A stretch of DNA of 40,552 nt, taken from assembly GCA_017397805.1 (NCBI GenBank), contig JAFQHW010000056.1, positions 1-40,552 of the forward strand, in the 5' to 3' direction. A model generated the notes under the pieces. That model searched no databases, had not been told where the DNA came from, and worked only from the letters and a program-made list of their open reading frames with translations. This document shows positions 17,935 to 25,668 of this stretch, one piece after another. The translations under genes were made by a program, and so were the position numbers. How positions within the stretch are numbered: position 1 is the stretch's first letter; each line of letters opens with the position of its first letter. Source of the DNA: Clostridia bacterium. GTDB lineage: Bacteria > Bacillota > Clostridia > Oscillospirales > CAG-382.

Positions 17935-18862
17935 GGGTAAAGAGCTTCTGCTTGACGAGGAACTGTATTTCGTAGCTCAGAATGAGGAGAGGCTTGACGT
18001 TTTTGCTTCTCGGTCAGCGGATATAAGCCGTTCCCGCATACAAAGCCTTATCGAAAAAGGGATGGTTACCGTAAACGGTGCCGTTGCTCTGAAGCGCACC
18101 AAGCTTAAAGAGGGGGACACGGTGGAGATAAAGCTTCCGCCCCCGGAGGATATAGAAGCAAAACCCCAAAACCTTCCCCTTGACGTAGTTTACGAGGACG
18201 AGCATTTGCTGGTGGTAAATAAACCCCAAGGGATGGTGGTGCATCCCGCACCCGGCAACCCCGACGGTACCTTGGTCAACGCGTTGCTTTTCCATTTGCA
18301 GGGCAGGCTTTCCTCCATTAACGGCAAGCTTCGCCCCGGCATCGTCCACAGAATAGATAAGGATACGGCAGGACTTTTGATAGTGGCAAAGACCGATGCC
18401 GCCCATATATCCTTGGCGGAGCAGATTGCCGCTCATAGCTTCAGCAGATGCTACGAGGCGGTGGTAAGAGGTTGCCCCAAGGAAGAAACGGGCACGGTCA
18501 ACGCACCAATAGGCAGACACCGTACAGACAGAAAAAAGATGGCGATAGTGGCAGACGGCAGAGAAGCCGTAACCCACTACAGCTTGATACAAAAATATAA
18601 GGGCTTCAGCCATTTAAGGCTACAGCTTGAAACGGGTAGAACCCATCAGATCCGCGTGCATATGGCACATATCGGTCACCCCATAGCAGGTGACGGTGTT
18701 TACGGCGGAACGGAGATAGCCGCCCTTAAGGGGCAGTGCCTTTTTGCTAAACATATAGGCTTTGTCCATCCCATAAGCGGCAGGTATTTAGAGTTTGAGG
18801 CAGAACTACCTGAGTTTTTTAAGAACACTTTAGATTATTTAGATAGAATCAGCAATCTGTAA
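17927..18862 (+). CDS. rluD: RluD-type 23S rRNA pseudouridine synthase
   Basis: Isomerises uridines in large-subunit rRNA. 311 residues. The S4 RNA-binding domain spans about 20-75 (SRSRIQSLIEKGMVTVNG). The RluA/RluD catalytic motif HRIDKDTAGLL contains the presumed catalytic Asp144, and the C-terminal motifs GRTHQIRVHMAHIGHPI and FAKHIGFVHPISG are clear. The family alone does not prove which positions are modified; the RluD subfamily is inferred from the S4 domain and the lspA neighbourhood, the usual Firmicute arrangement (ylyB). Confidence 0.93.
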   Translation: MSEGKELLLDEELYFVAQNEERLDVFASRSADISRSRIQSLIEKGMVTVNGAVALKRTKLKEGDTVEIKLPPPEDIEAKPQNLPLDVVYEDEHLLVVNKPQGMVVHPAPGNPDGTLVNALLFHLQGRLSSINGKLRPGIVHRIDKDTAGLLIVAKTDAAHISLAEQIAAHSFSRCYEAVVRGCPKEETGTVNAPIGRHRTDRKKMAIVADGREAVTHYSLIQKYKGFSHLRLQLETGRTHQIRVHMAHIGHPIAGDGVYGGTEIAALKGQCLFAKHIGFVHPISGRYLEFEAELPEFFKNTLDYLDRISNL

Positions 18863-18888
18863 GAATTGCACACAGCGGAGGATTTTTT

Positions 18889-19740
18889 ATGGAAAATCAG
18901 CACATCCTTGCGGAAAGAGCGGCAAAGCTTCGTTATTTAGTTGTAAAGGCTTTGCACGGCGCAGGCTCAGGTCACCCCGGCGGTTCTCTTTCCTCAGCAG
19001 ACCTTGTAAGCTATTTGTATTTTTACAAGATGAACGCATCTGCCGATAGGGCAAACGACCCCGACAGAGACAGGTTCGTTATGTCCAAGGGGCACGCTTG
19101 CCCCGCCCTTTACGCCGCGTTGGCTATGAAGGGTTATTTCCCCGAGGAGGAGCTATGGCAGCTTCGTAAGTTTGGCGGCATGCTTCAGGGTCATCCCGAT
19201 ATGAGAGAGATTCCCGGTGTTGATATGTCTACCGGCTCTTTGGGGCAGGGTATTTCTGCCGCTTGCGGTATCGCACTTGCCGGCAAGGTTGACGGCAGAA
19301 GCTACCGTACATATTCCATTTTGGGCGACGGTGAGATCCAGGAAGGTCAGGTGTGGGAGGCGGCTATGTTCGCGGCTCATTATAAGCTCGGCAATCTTAC
19401 CGCTTTCGTGGATTACAACGGCTTGCAGATCGACGGCGATGTGCACGAGGTTATGAGCCCCGCACCCATCGATAAAAAATTTGAAGCTTTCGGTTGGCAC
19501 GTTCAGATGATTGACGGCCACGATTTTAATGAGATAGATAAGGCAGTTACTGCCGCTGAGGCTGTTACGGACAAGCCTTCCGTTATAATTTGCCGTACCG
19601 TTAAGGGTAAGGGCGTTTCCTTTATGGAAAACAATGCGACTTGGCACGGTAAGGCGCCTAACGCAGAGCAGTATGCGGTTGCGGAGGCAGAGCTTGCCGC
19701 CGCCCACGATAAGGCTTTAAAGGAGGTAGAGTGCAAATGA
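18889..19740 (+). CDS. tktA: Transketolase, N-terminal subunit
   Basis: TPP-binding half of a split transketolase that moves two-carbon units between sugar phosphates in the non-oxidative pentose phosphate pathway. 283 residues. The TPP/Mg motif GDGEIQEGQVWEA begins at 146 and closes with Asn169 (YKLGN); the substrate-loop motifs GSGHPGGSLS and SKGHACPALYAAL are present. GGAGGA lies 6 nt before the ATG. Two-gene transketolases are common in Clostridia and archaea. The stop overlaps the C-terminal subunit gene. Confidence 0.95.
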   Translation: MENQHILAERAAKLRYLVVKALHGAGSGHPGGSLSSADLVSYLYFYKMNASADRANDPDRDRFVMSKGHACPALYAALAMKGYFPEEELWQLRKFGGMLQGHPDMREIPGVDMSTGSLGQGISAACGIALAGKVDGRSYRTYSILGDGEIQEGQVWEAAMFAAHYKLGNLTAFVDYNGLQIDGDVHEVMSPAPIDKKFEAFGWHVQMIDGHDFNEIDKAVTAAEAVTDKPSVIICRTVKGKGVSFMENNATWHGKAPNAEQYAVAEAELAAAHDKALKEVECK

Positions 19741-20663
19741 GCAAGGTAGCAACGAGAATGGCTTACGGCGAGGCGCTTTGCGACTTGGGCGATAAGTACG
19801 ATTTTATAGTTATGGATGCTGACCTTTCCGGCTCTACCCAAACAGGGCAGTTTGCCGCTAAGTTCCCCGACAGATTTTTCAACTGCGGTATAGCAGAGCA
19901 GAATATGCTTTCCGTTGCGGCGGGAATCGCTACCACGGGCAAGCCCGTATTCGTATCCTCCTTTGCTATGTTTGCCGTGGGCAGAGCCTACGAGCAGATA
20001 CGCAACTCCGTATGTTATCCCCGACTTAACGTGAAGATTTGTGCTTCCCACGCAGGCGTTACCGTAGGTGAAGACGGTGCCACCCACCAGTATTGCGAGG
20101 ACCTGGCAGTGCTTCGCACCATCCCCAACCTTACCATAGTAAGTCCTGCCGATGGGGTTGAAACCTATGCGGCTATGGAAACGGTGCTTAACCATAATGG
20201 TCCCGTTTACGTTCGTCTGGGCAGATACGCCGTTCCTACGGTTTTCGAAAAAGAAAATTATAAGTTTGAGCTGGGCAAGGCTGTTCCCATTTGCGATGGT
20301 GACGATGCAGTGGTTTTCGCAACGGGCATTATGCTTGCCGCCGCTTTGGAAGCTAAGGATATTCTTGCGGCAGAGGGTATTAACATCTCCGTTGTCAACG
20401 TACATACAATAAAGCCTATAGATAAAGAAACGATAATTAAATACGCTAAAAAGACGGGCAGAGTAGTTACCGCAGAGGAGCATACCGTTATCGGCGGTCT
20501 TGGCTGTGCGGTGGCAGAGGTGCTTTCCGAAAACGCACCTACTCTTATGAAGCGCGTGGGCGTTAACGACCATTTCGGCACGAGTGCACCTGCAGGCGTG
20601 TTGTTGGAGAAGTTCAATCTTAACGCGGCAGGTATAGTTGCCGCTGTTAAGGAGCTTATGTAA
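19737..20663 (+). CDS. tktB: Transketolase, C-terminal subunit
   Basis: Pyrimidine-binding and C-terminal half of the split transketolase; it forms the active site together with the preceding subunit. 308 residues. Glu54 in CGIAEQNM is the conserved residue that activates the TPP aminopyrimidine. The motifs SFAMFAVGRAYEQIRN, HAGVTVGEDGATHQ and VVTAEEHTVIGGLG are typical. I chose the ATG at 19737 (ATGA overlap; AGGAGG 10 nt upstream); the GTG at 19731 is a possible alternative with 4-nt spacing. Confidence 0.95.
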   Translation: MSKVATRMAYGEALCDLGDKYDFIVMDADLSGSTQTGQFAAKFPDRFFNCGIAEQNMLSVAAGIATTGKPVFVSSFAMFAVGRAYEQIRNSVCYPRLNVKICASHAGVTVGEDGATHQYCEDLAVLRTIPNLTIVSPADGVETYAAMETVLNHNGPVYVRLGRYAVPTVFEKENYKFELGKAVPICDGDDAVVFATGIMLAAALEAKDILAAEGINISVVNVHTIKPIDKETIIKYAKKTGRVVTAEEHTVIGGLGCAVAEVLSENAPTLMKRVGVNDHFGTSAPAGVLLEKFNLNAAGIVAAVKELM

Positions 20664-20668
20664 GAATT

Positions 20669-21385
20669 ATGGCAGATAAAAAACCGATAATAGCACTTAC
20701 CCCCTCTTATTATAAGGACTCTCAGGCACAAGCCGTATATATGCGCTACGTCAAGGCTATCGAGCGTGCGGGCGGCGTTCCGCTGGTTATCCCCATGACT
20801 GCAGACGAGGGTATTCAAGCTCAAGTGGCGGCTCTTTGCGACGGTGCGTTGTTTACGGGCGGTGACGATATTCACCCCTCCTACTACGGCTGTTGCTTGC
20901 ACGAGCATTGCGGGGAGCTTACTCCCCTTCGTGACGAGTACGAGTTTGTGTTCGGTAAGCATTTTTTAGCAACGGATAAGCCTTTTTTGGCAATCTGCCG
21001 AGGCATTCAGTTTATAAACGTCTTCTACGGCGGTACATTGTATCAGGATCTACCCGCAGAGTATAATAGGGACTCCGTACATCGCCAAGAACGTCCCTAC
21101 AACGTGCCTTACCATAGCGTAAGCCTTGTAAAGGACGGCAAAATAGCCGCCCTTTGCGGAATGGATACCTTGCAGGTAAACAGTATGCACCACCAATCCA
21201 TAAAGAAGATAGGCGTGGGTCTGGTGTTGGAGGGTGTTTCACCCGACGGTGTAATAGAAGCGGTTGCGGCTACCGACCGTCCCTACGGTGTGGCGGTTCA
21301 ATGGCATCCCGAGCACCTTGCCGAGGTGGGCGATGAAGCATCGTTAGCGCTTTTCCAAAGCTTTGTAGATAGTTGTAAAAAGTAA
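20669..21385 (+). CDS. Class I glutamine amidotransferase, gamma-glutamyl-GABA hydrolase (PuuD) family
   Basis: 238-residue peptidase C26 family protein. The nucleophile elbow is at Cys110 (FLAICRGIQF), and the partner His213 and Glu215 are in VQWHPEHL. FTGGDDIHPSYYG is the usual N-terminal family motif. Relatives hydrolyse gamma-glutamyl amides, such as gamma-glutamyl-GABA in putrescine breakdown; no other polyamine genes are nearby, so the substrate is open. It starts 5 nt after the transketolase stop, with the nearest AAGGAG 14 nt upstream, so its translation may depend on coupling. It ends at a strong terminator. Confidence 0.88.
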   Translation: MADKKPIIALTPSYYKDSQAQAVYMRYVKAIERAGGVPLVIPMTADEGIQAQVAALCDGALFTGGDDIHPSYYGCCLHEHCGELTPLRDEYEFVFGKHFLATDKPFLAICRGIQFINVFYGGTLYQDLPAEYNRDSVHRQERPYNVPYHSVSLVKDGKIAALCGMDTLQVNSMHHQSIKKIGVGLVLEGVSPDGVIEAVAATDRPYGVAVQWHPEHLAEVGDEASLALFQSFVDSCKK

Positions 21386-21391
21386 ATATAA

Positions 21392-21422
21392 GGAGCTGTC
21401 TCATTAAGACAGCCCCTTTTTC
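21392..21422 (+). terminator. Terminator between convergent genes
   Basis: GGAGCTGTCT (21392-21401) pairs with AGACAGCCCC (21407-21416), with one G-T pair, a short loop and a T6 run. It separates the amidotransferase gene from convergent rqcH and could serve both, though the T-rich tail is better on the plus strand. Confidence 0.85.
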
Positions 21423-21429
21423 TATCACC

Positions 21430-23133
21430 TTAAAGCTTGGGCATTACCGCATCCACGTAAGCGGTGTAATAGTGGGTGTAGTTAACGAACCCCGGTGCGG
21501 CACCTGACGGCTTCTTAACGAAGCGTATCCGCGCATAGTCCACCGCCACTGATGGAGAACCGCTTACTGAGGAATGGTATGCCGCTAACTGCGCCGCTTG
21601 GGTGTAAGCAAGGGCAGAGGGTTCTTCTCCGTTTGCGTAAAGTATGGCGTGGGAGCCGGGGGCGTTCTTTACGTGGAACCATATATCCCCCTTGTCGGCA
21701 GAAAAGGTAAGCTCGTCGTTTTGAAGATTGTTTTTGCCCACCCGCAATGTGTAGCCGCCGTCAACGGTATAGCTGAAGGGTTTTGCTTTCAGCTTGGCTT
21801 TCCCCTTGCCCTTACTGCGGATATATCCCGCCTTCTCTAACTCTTGTCTCAGGTCGTCAAACTCGCCGTCGCTTTCGGCACGCTTTACCGCATCGGCAAC
21901 GCTTTCGATATACACAAGTTCCTTCTCCGTTTTCTCAAGCTGGTCGGTCATTGCCACCTCGGCATTTTTAAGCTTGGTATATTTTTTATAGTAAGCTTTT
22001 GCGTTGTTAGCGGGACTTTTGCGCTTATCTAAGGCTACCTCGATCTCTTCGCCCGTTTCGTAGTCCATAAGCCGCGCGCCCTCCATACCTTGCTTGAGCA
22101 TATAAATGCTTGCAATTATGGCGTCGCCTTTGCGCTTGTACTCGTCTTTTTTCTCGCACTCCTTCAGCGATTGCGACTGCAAAGCCGCCTTCTTTTTCAC
22201 GCGCTCTCTGAGATTGCTGATAAGCTTAAGCAGATCGCTTGAATGGCGGTCGTGCTTTTCTTTTTTGCCCTTTTCCTCAAAATAAGCGCAAAGCAGTGCC
22301 GATAGGCCGTCTGCTTTCTCAAGCTTGCAGTCTGCGCCGTATTGACGAAGCTCCGTAAAGGAAAAGGCTATCTGTTCGCCCTTCTCGTCACTTACCACGC
22401 AAGGCGCGGTTTCGCCCTCCGTAAGCTGTAAAAATTGGCGGTACAGTGCCTTTTTGTCGGCATCCTCTACGGTTTTCCCCAAGCAGTCGGCTCTGAACGC
22501 CGCCTCCCTTGCAATAAGGGGAGAGAAGCACGCGAAGGTCTTGAGCAGAAAATCTCCGCACTCGCGGGTGAGATTGTTTTCGCAAACCGCCAAAAACTCC
22601 GCCTCACTTAAGCCGTAGGGCAAAAGCTTATCCTGCTTGGGCGGTGCCTCGTAGGGCAGTCCCACAAGAATAGTACGGGCAGAAAAGGTCAGGTCTGTAA
22701 GGAACAGCGCGCCCAGCACGCGGTCCTTGTCCGTGTCGCTTATAAGCAAATTGCTGTACTTACCCATAAGCTCCGCGTAGATCCTGCGGTGGCAGGGGTA
22801 GCCCAACTCGTCCTTGCTTTCCACGTCTATGCACACTATGCGTTCACCCTTGGGAGCGAACACGTCGGTTACTCTGCCGTTTTGCAAATGCTTCCTCATA
22901 AGCATACAAAAGGACGTGGGGATAGGGTTTTGAGGGGGAACCTCGTCGCAAAGGCAAGCCCTTGCATTCTTTCGGGATGCGGAAAGAAGCAGATTATACT
23001 TCTGCCCGCCGCCGTAAAGCTTCAGGGTGATCTCCTCGTCACCCGTTTGGTTTATCTTTTCTATTTTTGCCCCAATGAGGGCATTTTTTAATTCTTTTGC
23101 CAAGTGATGGCAAAAAAGTCCGTCTATAGCCAC
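21430..23133 (-). CDS. rqcH: RqcH, NFACT-family ribosome quality-control protein
   Basis: Binds stalled 50S subunits with peptidyl-tRNA and recruits tRNA-Ala so that the nascent chain gets a C-terminal Ala tail. 567 residues. The NFACT-N domain begins MAIDGLFCHHLAKEL and includes NPIPTSFCMLMRKHL and AELMGKYSNLLI. Coiled coils span about 285-420, and NFACT-R (DIWFHVKNAPGSHAIL and the final 110 residues) closes it. It starts with GTG at 23133, with AAGGAG 8 nt upstream. Older annotations call it fibronectin-binding protein A. It follows the Nif3-family gene by 12 nt and is probably in its operon. Confidence 0.95.
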   Translation of the reverse strand: MAIDGLFCHHLAKELKNALIGAKIEKINQTGDEEITLKLYGGGQKYNLLLSASRKNARACLCDEVPPQNPIPTSFCMLMRKHLQNGRVTDVFAPKGERIVCIDVESKDELGYPCHRRIYAELMGKYSNLLISDTDKDRVLGALFLTDLTFSARTILVGLPYEAPPKQDKLLPYGLSEAEFLAVCENNLTRECGDFLLKTFACFSPLIAREAAFRADCLGKTVEDADKKALYRQFLQLTEGETAPCVVSDEKGEQIAFSFTELRQYGADCKLEKADGLSALLCAYFEEKGKKEKHDRHSSDLLKLISNLRERVKKKAALQSQSLKECEKKDEYKRKGDAIIASIYMLKQGMEGARLMDYETGEEIEVALDKRKSPANNAKAYYKKYTKLKNAEVAMTDQLEKTEKELVYIESVADAVKRAESDGEFDDLRQELEKAGYIRSKGKGKAKLKAKPFSYTVDGGYTLRVGKNNLQNDELTFSADKGDIWFHVKNAPGSHAILYANGEEPSALAYTQAAQLAAYHSSVSGSPSVAVDYARIRFVKKPSGAAPGFVNYTHYYTAYVDAVMPKL

Positions 23134-23145
23134 GCTATGCGCTCC

Positions 23146-23895
23146 TTAAAAATTATCGTCAAAATAAACTATTTTAAGCTCAGGGAAACGCTCCTTAAGC
23201 ATTTCAGCCAAGGAAGGAAGCACCACAACCTCCGTACGGTAATGAGTGGCGCACACTAAGTTGATGCCCAGATCCCGTCCGTCAATAAAGGTGGAGTGTG
23301 CAAGCTCACCCGTCAAAAAGGTATCCGCTCCGGTAGCGTAGGCATCGTAAAAAGAGCCTTTACCGCTGCCGCCAACCACCGCAACGCGGTATACCTTGCC
23401 GTTGGCGTTAACGCCGGTTACCGCCTTGGTGTTAAGCACCTTGCCCACAAGTACAGTGAATTCCTCGTAGCTCATGGGTGCCTTCAGATGCCCTACTCTG
23501 CCAAGACCTCCGTCAAAGGTACCCTCTATCTCTATACCCATAAGAGCACAAATGGTATCGTTAACACCGCTTTCAATGGAATCAAGCCTTGTGTGGTAGC
23601 CTGCCAAAGCAATATCTGCCTTCGCCGCCGCTAATATTCGTTTGCCCACCGCATCCGTATCTCTCAGAGAATACAAGGGTGAAAAGATGGCGGGATGATG
23701 GCACAGCAACAGAGAGGCACCCTCGTTCTTCGCAAACTCAATGGATCTAAGGGTTACGTCCAGCGCCATAACCACGGTTGTAACTTCCTTCTCGCTGTCG
23801 GGGATAAGGGCAAACCCATCGTTATCACCGGGCATGGAAAGGCTTTTTGGTATCCGTTCTTCCAAAAACTTTTGTATATCTTTAATTTTAGCCAT
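23146..23895 (-). CDS. Nif3-like dinuclear metal centre hexameric protein
   Basis: 249 residues, NIF3/DUF34 family, often mislabelled GTP cyclohydrolase 1 type 2; its biochemical role is unsettled. Metal-binding residues are visible: His66 and His67 in LLLCHHPAIFSP, GYHTRLDS, and the C-terminal CATHYRTEVV. The start is the ATG at 23895, set by GAGGTGA 6 nt upstream; 22 further upstream codons are open but lie over the promoter. It is the first gene of a unit with rqcH and is divergent from spoIIAA. Confidence 0.92.
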   Translation of the reverse strand: MAKIKDIQKFLEERIPKSLSMPGDNDGFALIPDSEKEVTTVVMALDVTLRSIEFAKNEGASLLLCHHPAIFSPLYSLRDTDAVGKRILAAAKADIALAGYHTRLDSIESGVNDTICALMGIEIEGTFDGGLGRVGHLKAPMSYEEFTVLVGKVLNTKAVTGVNANGKVYRVAVVGGSGKGSFYDAYATGADTFLTGELAHSTFIDGRDLGINLVCATHYRTEVVVLPSLAEMLKERFPELKIVYFDDNF

Positions 23896-23913
23896 AATAG
23901 TCACCTCACAGTA

Positions 23914-23942
23914 ATTATACAACTTGATTTTATTTTTGTCAA
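23914..23942 (-). promoter_or_regulatory. Consensus sigma-A promoter for nif3-rqcH
   Basis: Read on the minus strand: TTGACA (complement of 23937-23942), a 17-nt spacer, TATAAT (complement of 23914-23919). Both hexamers are perfect. The remaining divergent spacer to spoIIAA (23943-24012) shows only a weak plus-strand candidate (CTGACA at 23956-23961 with an 18-nt spacer); I could not identify a sigma-H promoter. Confidence 0.85.
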
Positions 23943-24012
23943 CGGCGACAGAGGCTGACAAAAAACACGCGACGCGGGTAGTAAAATCTATTTCGAAAGG
24001 AATGAAGCGTTT

Positions 24013-24333
24013 ATGATATTAACGGAAAACCTAAAGGACGGCACGCTTACCGTCTGCCTGAAGGGCGAAATGGACCATCACGGCGCGGCGGCGGTAAGAC
24101 AAGACGTGGACGAGCTTATTATAAGAAGCAAGCCGAAAAAGGCAGTCCTCGTGCTAAGTGATATAAACTTTTGCGATTCCTCCGGCTTGGGGCTTATCAT
24201 GGGCAGATATAAAACCGCCGTGAGGGTGGGTGCGACGCTTTCCGTAATGGACCCGTCGCCGCCCGTGGAAAGAATGATTAAGCTTGCAGGGATGGACAAG
24301 CTTATTAAAATTGAAAGGAGCGCGAGAGCATGA
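24013..24333 (+). CDS. spoIIAA: Anti-sigma factor antagonist SpoIIAA
   Basis: STAS-domain protein that, when unphosphorylated, releases sigma-F from SpoIIAB in the forespore. 106 residues. The phosphorylation site is in CDSSGLGLIMGRYK, the acceptor most likely being Ser57 by alignment with the Bacillus protein. First gene of the spoIIA operon; AAAGGA lies 12 nt before the ATG, rather far. The stop overlaps spoIIAB by 4 nt (ATGA). Confidence 0.96.
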   Translation: MILTENLKDGTLTVCLKGEMDHHGAAAVRQDVDELIIRSKPKKAVLVLSDINFCDSSGLGLIMGRYKTAVRVGATLSVMDPSPPVERMIKLAGMDKLIKIERSARA

Positions 24334-24803
24334 GCGCCGTTAAAGAAAGAAGAAAAACGAAAAAGGCGTTGGAAAGCTTTACCGCAACCTTCGCCGCAAA
24401 AAGCAGTAACGAGGGGTTTGCAAGAGCTATGGCGGCATCCTTTGCCGCAAGGCTTGACCCTACGGTGGAGGAGCTTGCGGATATAAAGACCGCATTGTCG
24501 GAGGCGGTTACCAACTGCGTAGTTCACGCTTACAAAAACAGCCGCGGTAACGGCGAGATACGCATTAAAGGCTCGATTTTTGAGGACGGCAGAATAGTTT
24601 TTGAGATAAAGGACAAGGGGTGCGGCATGGAGGACGTGGAAAAATGCCTTCAACCCTTGTATACCTGTGACCCCGAAGGGGAGCGCAGCGGCATGGGCTT
24701 TACGGTGATGGAAAGCTTTTGCGACGGTCTTAAGGTGCGCTCTAAGCCGGGGAAGGGCACTACCGTAGTGCTTACCAAAAAAATAGGTCGTGGGGATATA
24801 TGA
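24330..24803 (+). CDS. spoIIAB: Anti-sigma-F factor and serine kinase SpoIIAB
   Basis: GHKL-fold kinase that holds sigma-F and phosphorylates SpoIIAA. 157 residues, slightly longer than Bacillus SpoIIAB because of a basic N-terminal extension (about residues 1-12). The N box is ALSEAVTNCVVHAY, the G1 box IKDKGCGMEDVE, and the G2 box ERSGMGFTVMESF. ATGA overlaps link it to both neighbours, which keeps the three proteins in balance. Confidence 0.95.
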   Translation: MSAVKERRKTKKALESFTATFAAKSSNEGFARAMAASFAARLDPTVEELADIKTALSEAVTNCVVHAYKNSRGNGEIRIKGSIFEDGRIVFEIKDKGCGMEDVEKCLQPLYTCDPEGERSGMGFTVMESFCDGLKVRSKPGKGTTVVLTKKIGRGDI

Positions 24804-25495
24804 ACGACGAAAAGCTTATAACCGCCGCCGCCGAGGGTGACGGCAACGCTCTTGCCCTTTTGGTGGAGGAAAACATGGGGCTTGTTAAAAGCATTGCTAT
24901 ACGATTCAGGGACAGAGGCACCGAGATGGAGGACCTGGTTCAGATAGGCACCATAGGTCTTATAAAAGCCATAAGAGGATTTGACACGGGGTTCGGCACC
25001 AAGCTTTCCACCTACGCGGTTCCTCTTATAATGGGTGAAATAAAAAAATATCTGCGTGATGACGGAATGCTGAAGGTAAGCCGTGAGCTTAAAAGGAAGG
25101 GTGCGCTTCTGTGCAAAGAACGGCAGAAGATGATTACCCAAACGGGGGAGGAACCCCATATATCGCGGTTGGCTCAGGTAAGCGGTATGACGGTGGAGGA
25201 GGCGGCTTGTGCCTTGTCTGCCGCCGCACCCGTTGGCTCCTTGTACGATGCGGGTGAGGGAGAGCGCTCCCCCGAAGAAACCTTGTGGACGGATAACGTG
25301 GCAGTCTTCAGCGAAAGCCTCGCTTTAAGGCAGGCGGTAACCGCACTGCCCGACGAGGACAGAAAAATAGTGATTTTGCGGTATTACAAGGGACTTTCTC
25401 AAACGGATACCGCAAAATGTCTGAACTTGACTCAAGTGAAGATCTCAAGACGGGAGAAGAAAATAATGGAGAAGCTGAAGCAAGCGCTGAGTTAA
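24800..25495 (+). CDS. sigF: RNA polymerase sporulation sigma factor SigF (SpoIIAC)
   Basis: First forespore-specific sigma factor. 231 residues. Region 2 is clear (DLVQIGTIGLIKAIRGFDTGFGTKLSTYAVPLIMGEIKKYL), region 3 follows, and the region 4.2 helix-turn-helix is near the C-terminus (GLSQTDTAKCLNLTQVKISRREKKIMEKL). The start overlaps spoIIAB by 4 nt (ATGA). The gene order spoIIAA-AB-sigF separates it from a sigma-G or sigma-E assignment. A weak hairpin at 25543-25556 (ACAACG/CGTCGT) with a T5 run follows the operon. Confidence 0.95.
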   Translation: MNDEKLITAAAEGDGNALALLVEENMGLVKSIAIRFRDRGTEMEDLVQIGTIGLIKAIRGFDTGFGTKLSTYAVPLIMGEIKKYLRDDGMLKVSRELKRKGALLCKERQKMITQTGEEPHISRLAQVSGMTVEEAACALSAAAPVGSLYDAGEGERSPEETLWTDNVAVFSESLALRQAVTALPDEDRKIVILRYYKGLSQTDTAKCLNLTQVKISRREKKIMEKLKQALS

Positions 25496-25542
25496 CGCTA
25501 CGGTATCCTTTGATGTGCAAAATGCTAAAAAATCAGCGGTTA

Positions 25543-25567
25543 ATACAACGAAACGTCGTGCCTTTTT
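25543..25567 (+). terminator. Weak terminator candidate after sigF
   Basis: ACAACG and CGTCGT around an AAA loop with one mismatch, followed within 3 nt by T5. Little else is visible in 25496-25668 apart from AT-rich promoter-like sequence before the next gene and AAAGGAG near 25655. Confidence 0.35.
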
Positions 25568-25668
25568 GCTGTTTCTTCCAAAAAAACCTTTAAACGGATA
25601 AATTAATTTTTGCTTAATGTTGAGGTTTTATAAATGTATATGTAATTTTGTAAAAAGGAGATGCTTCT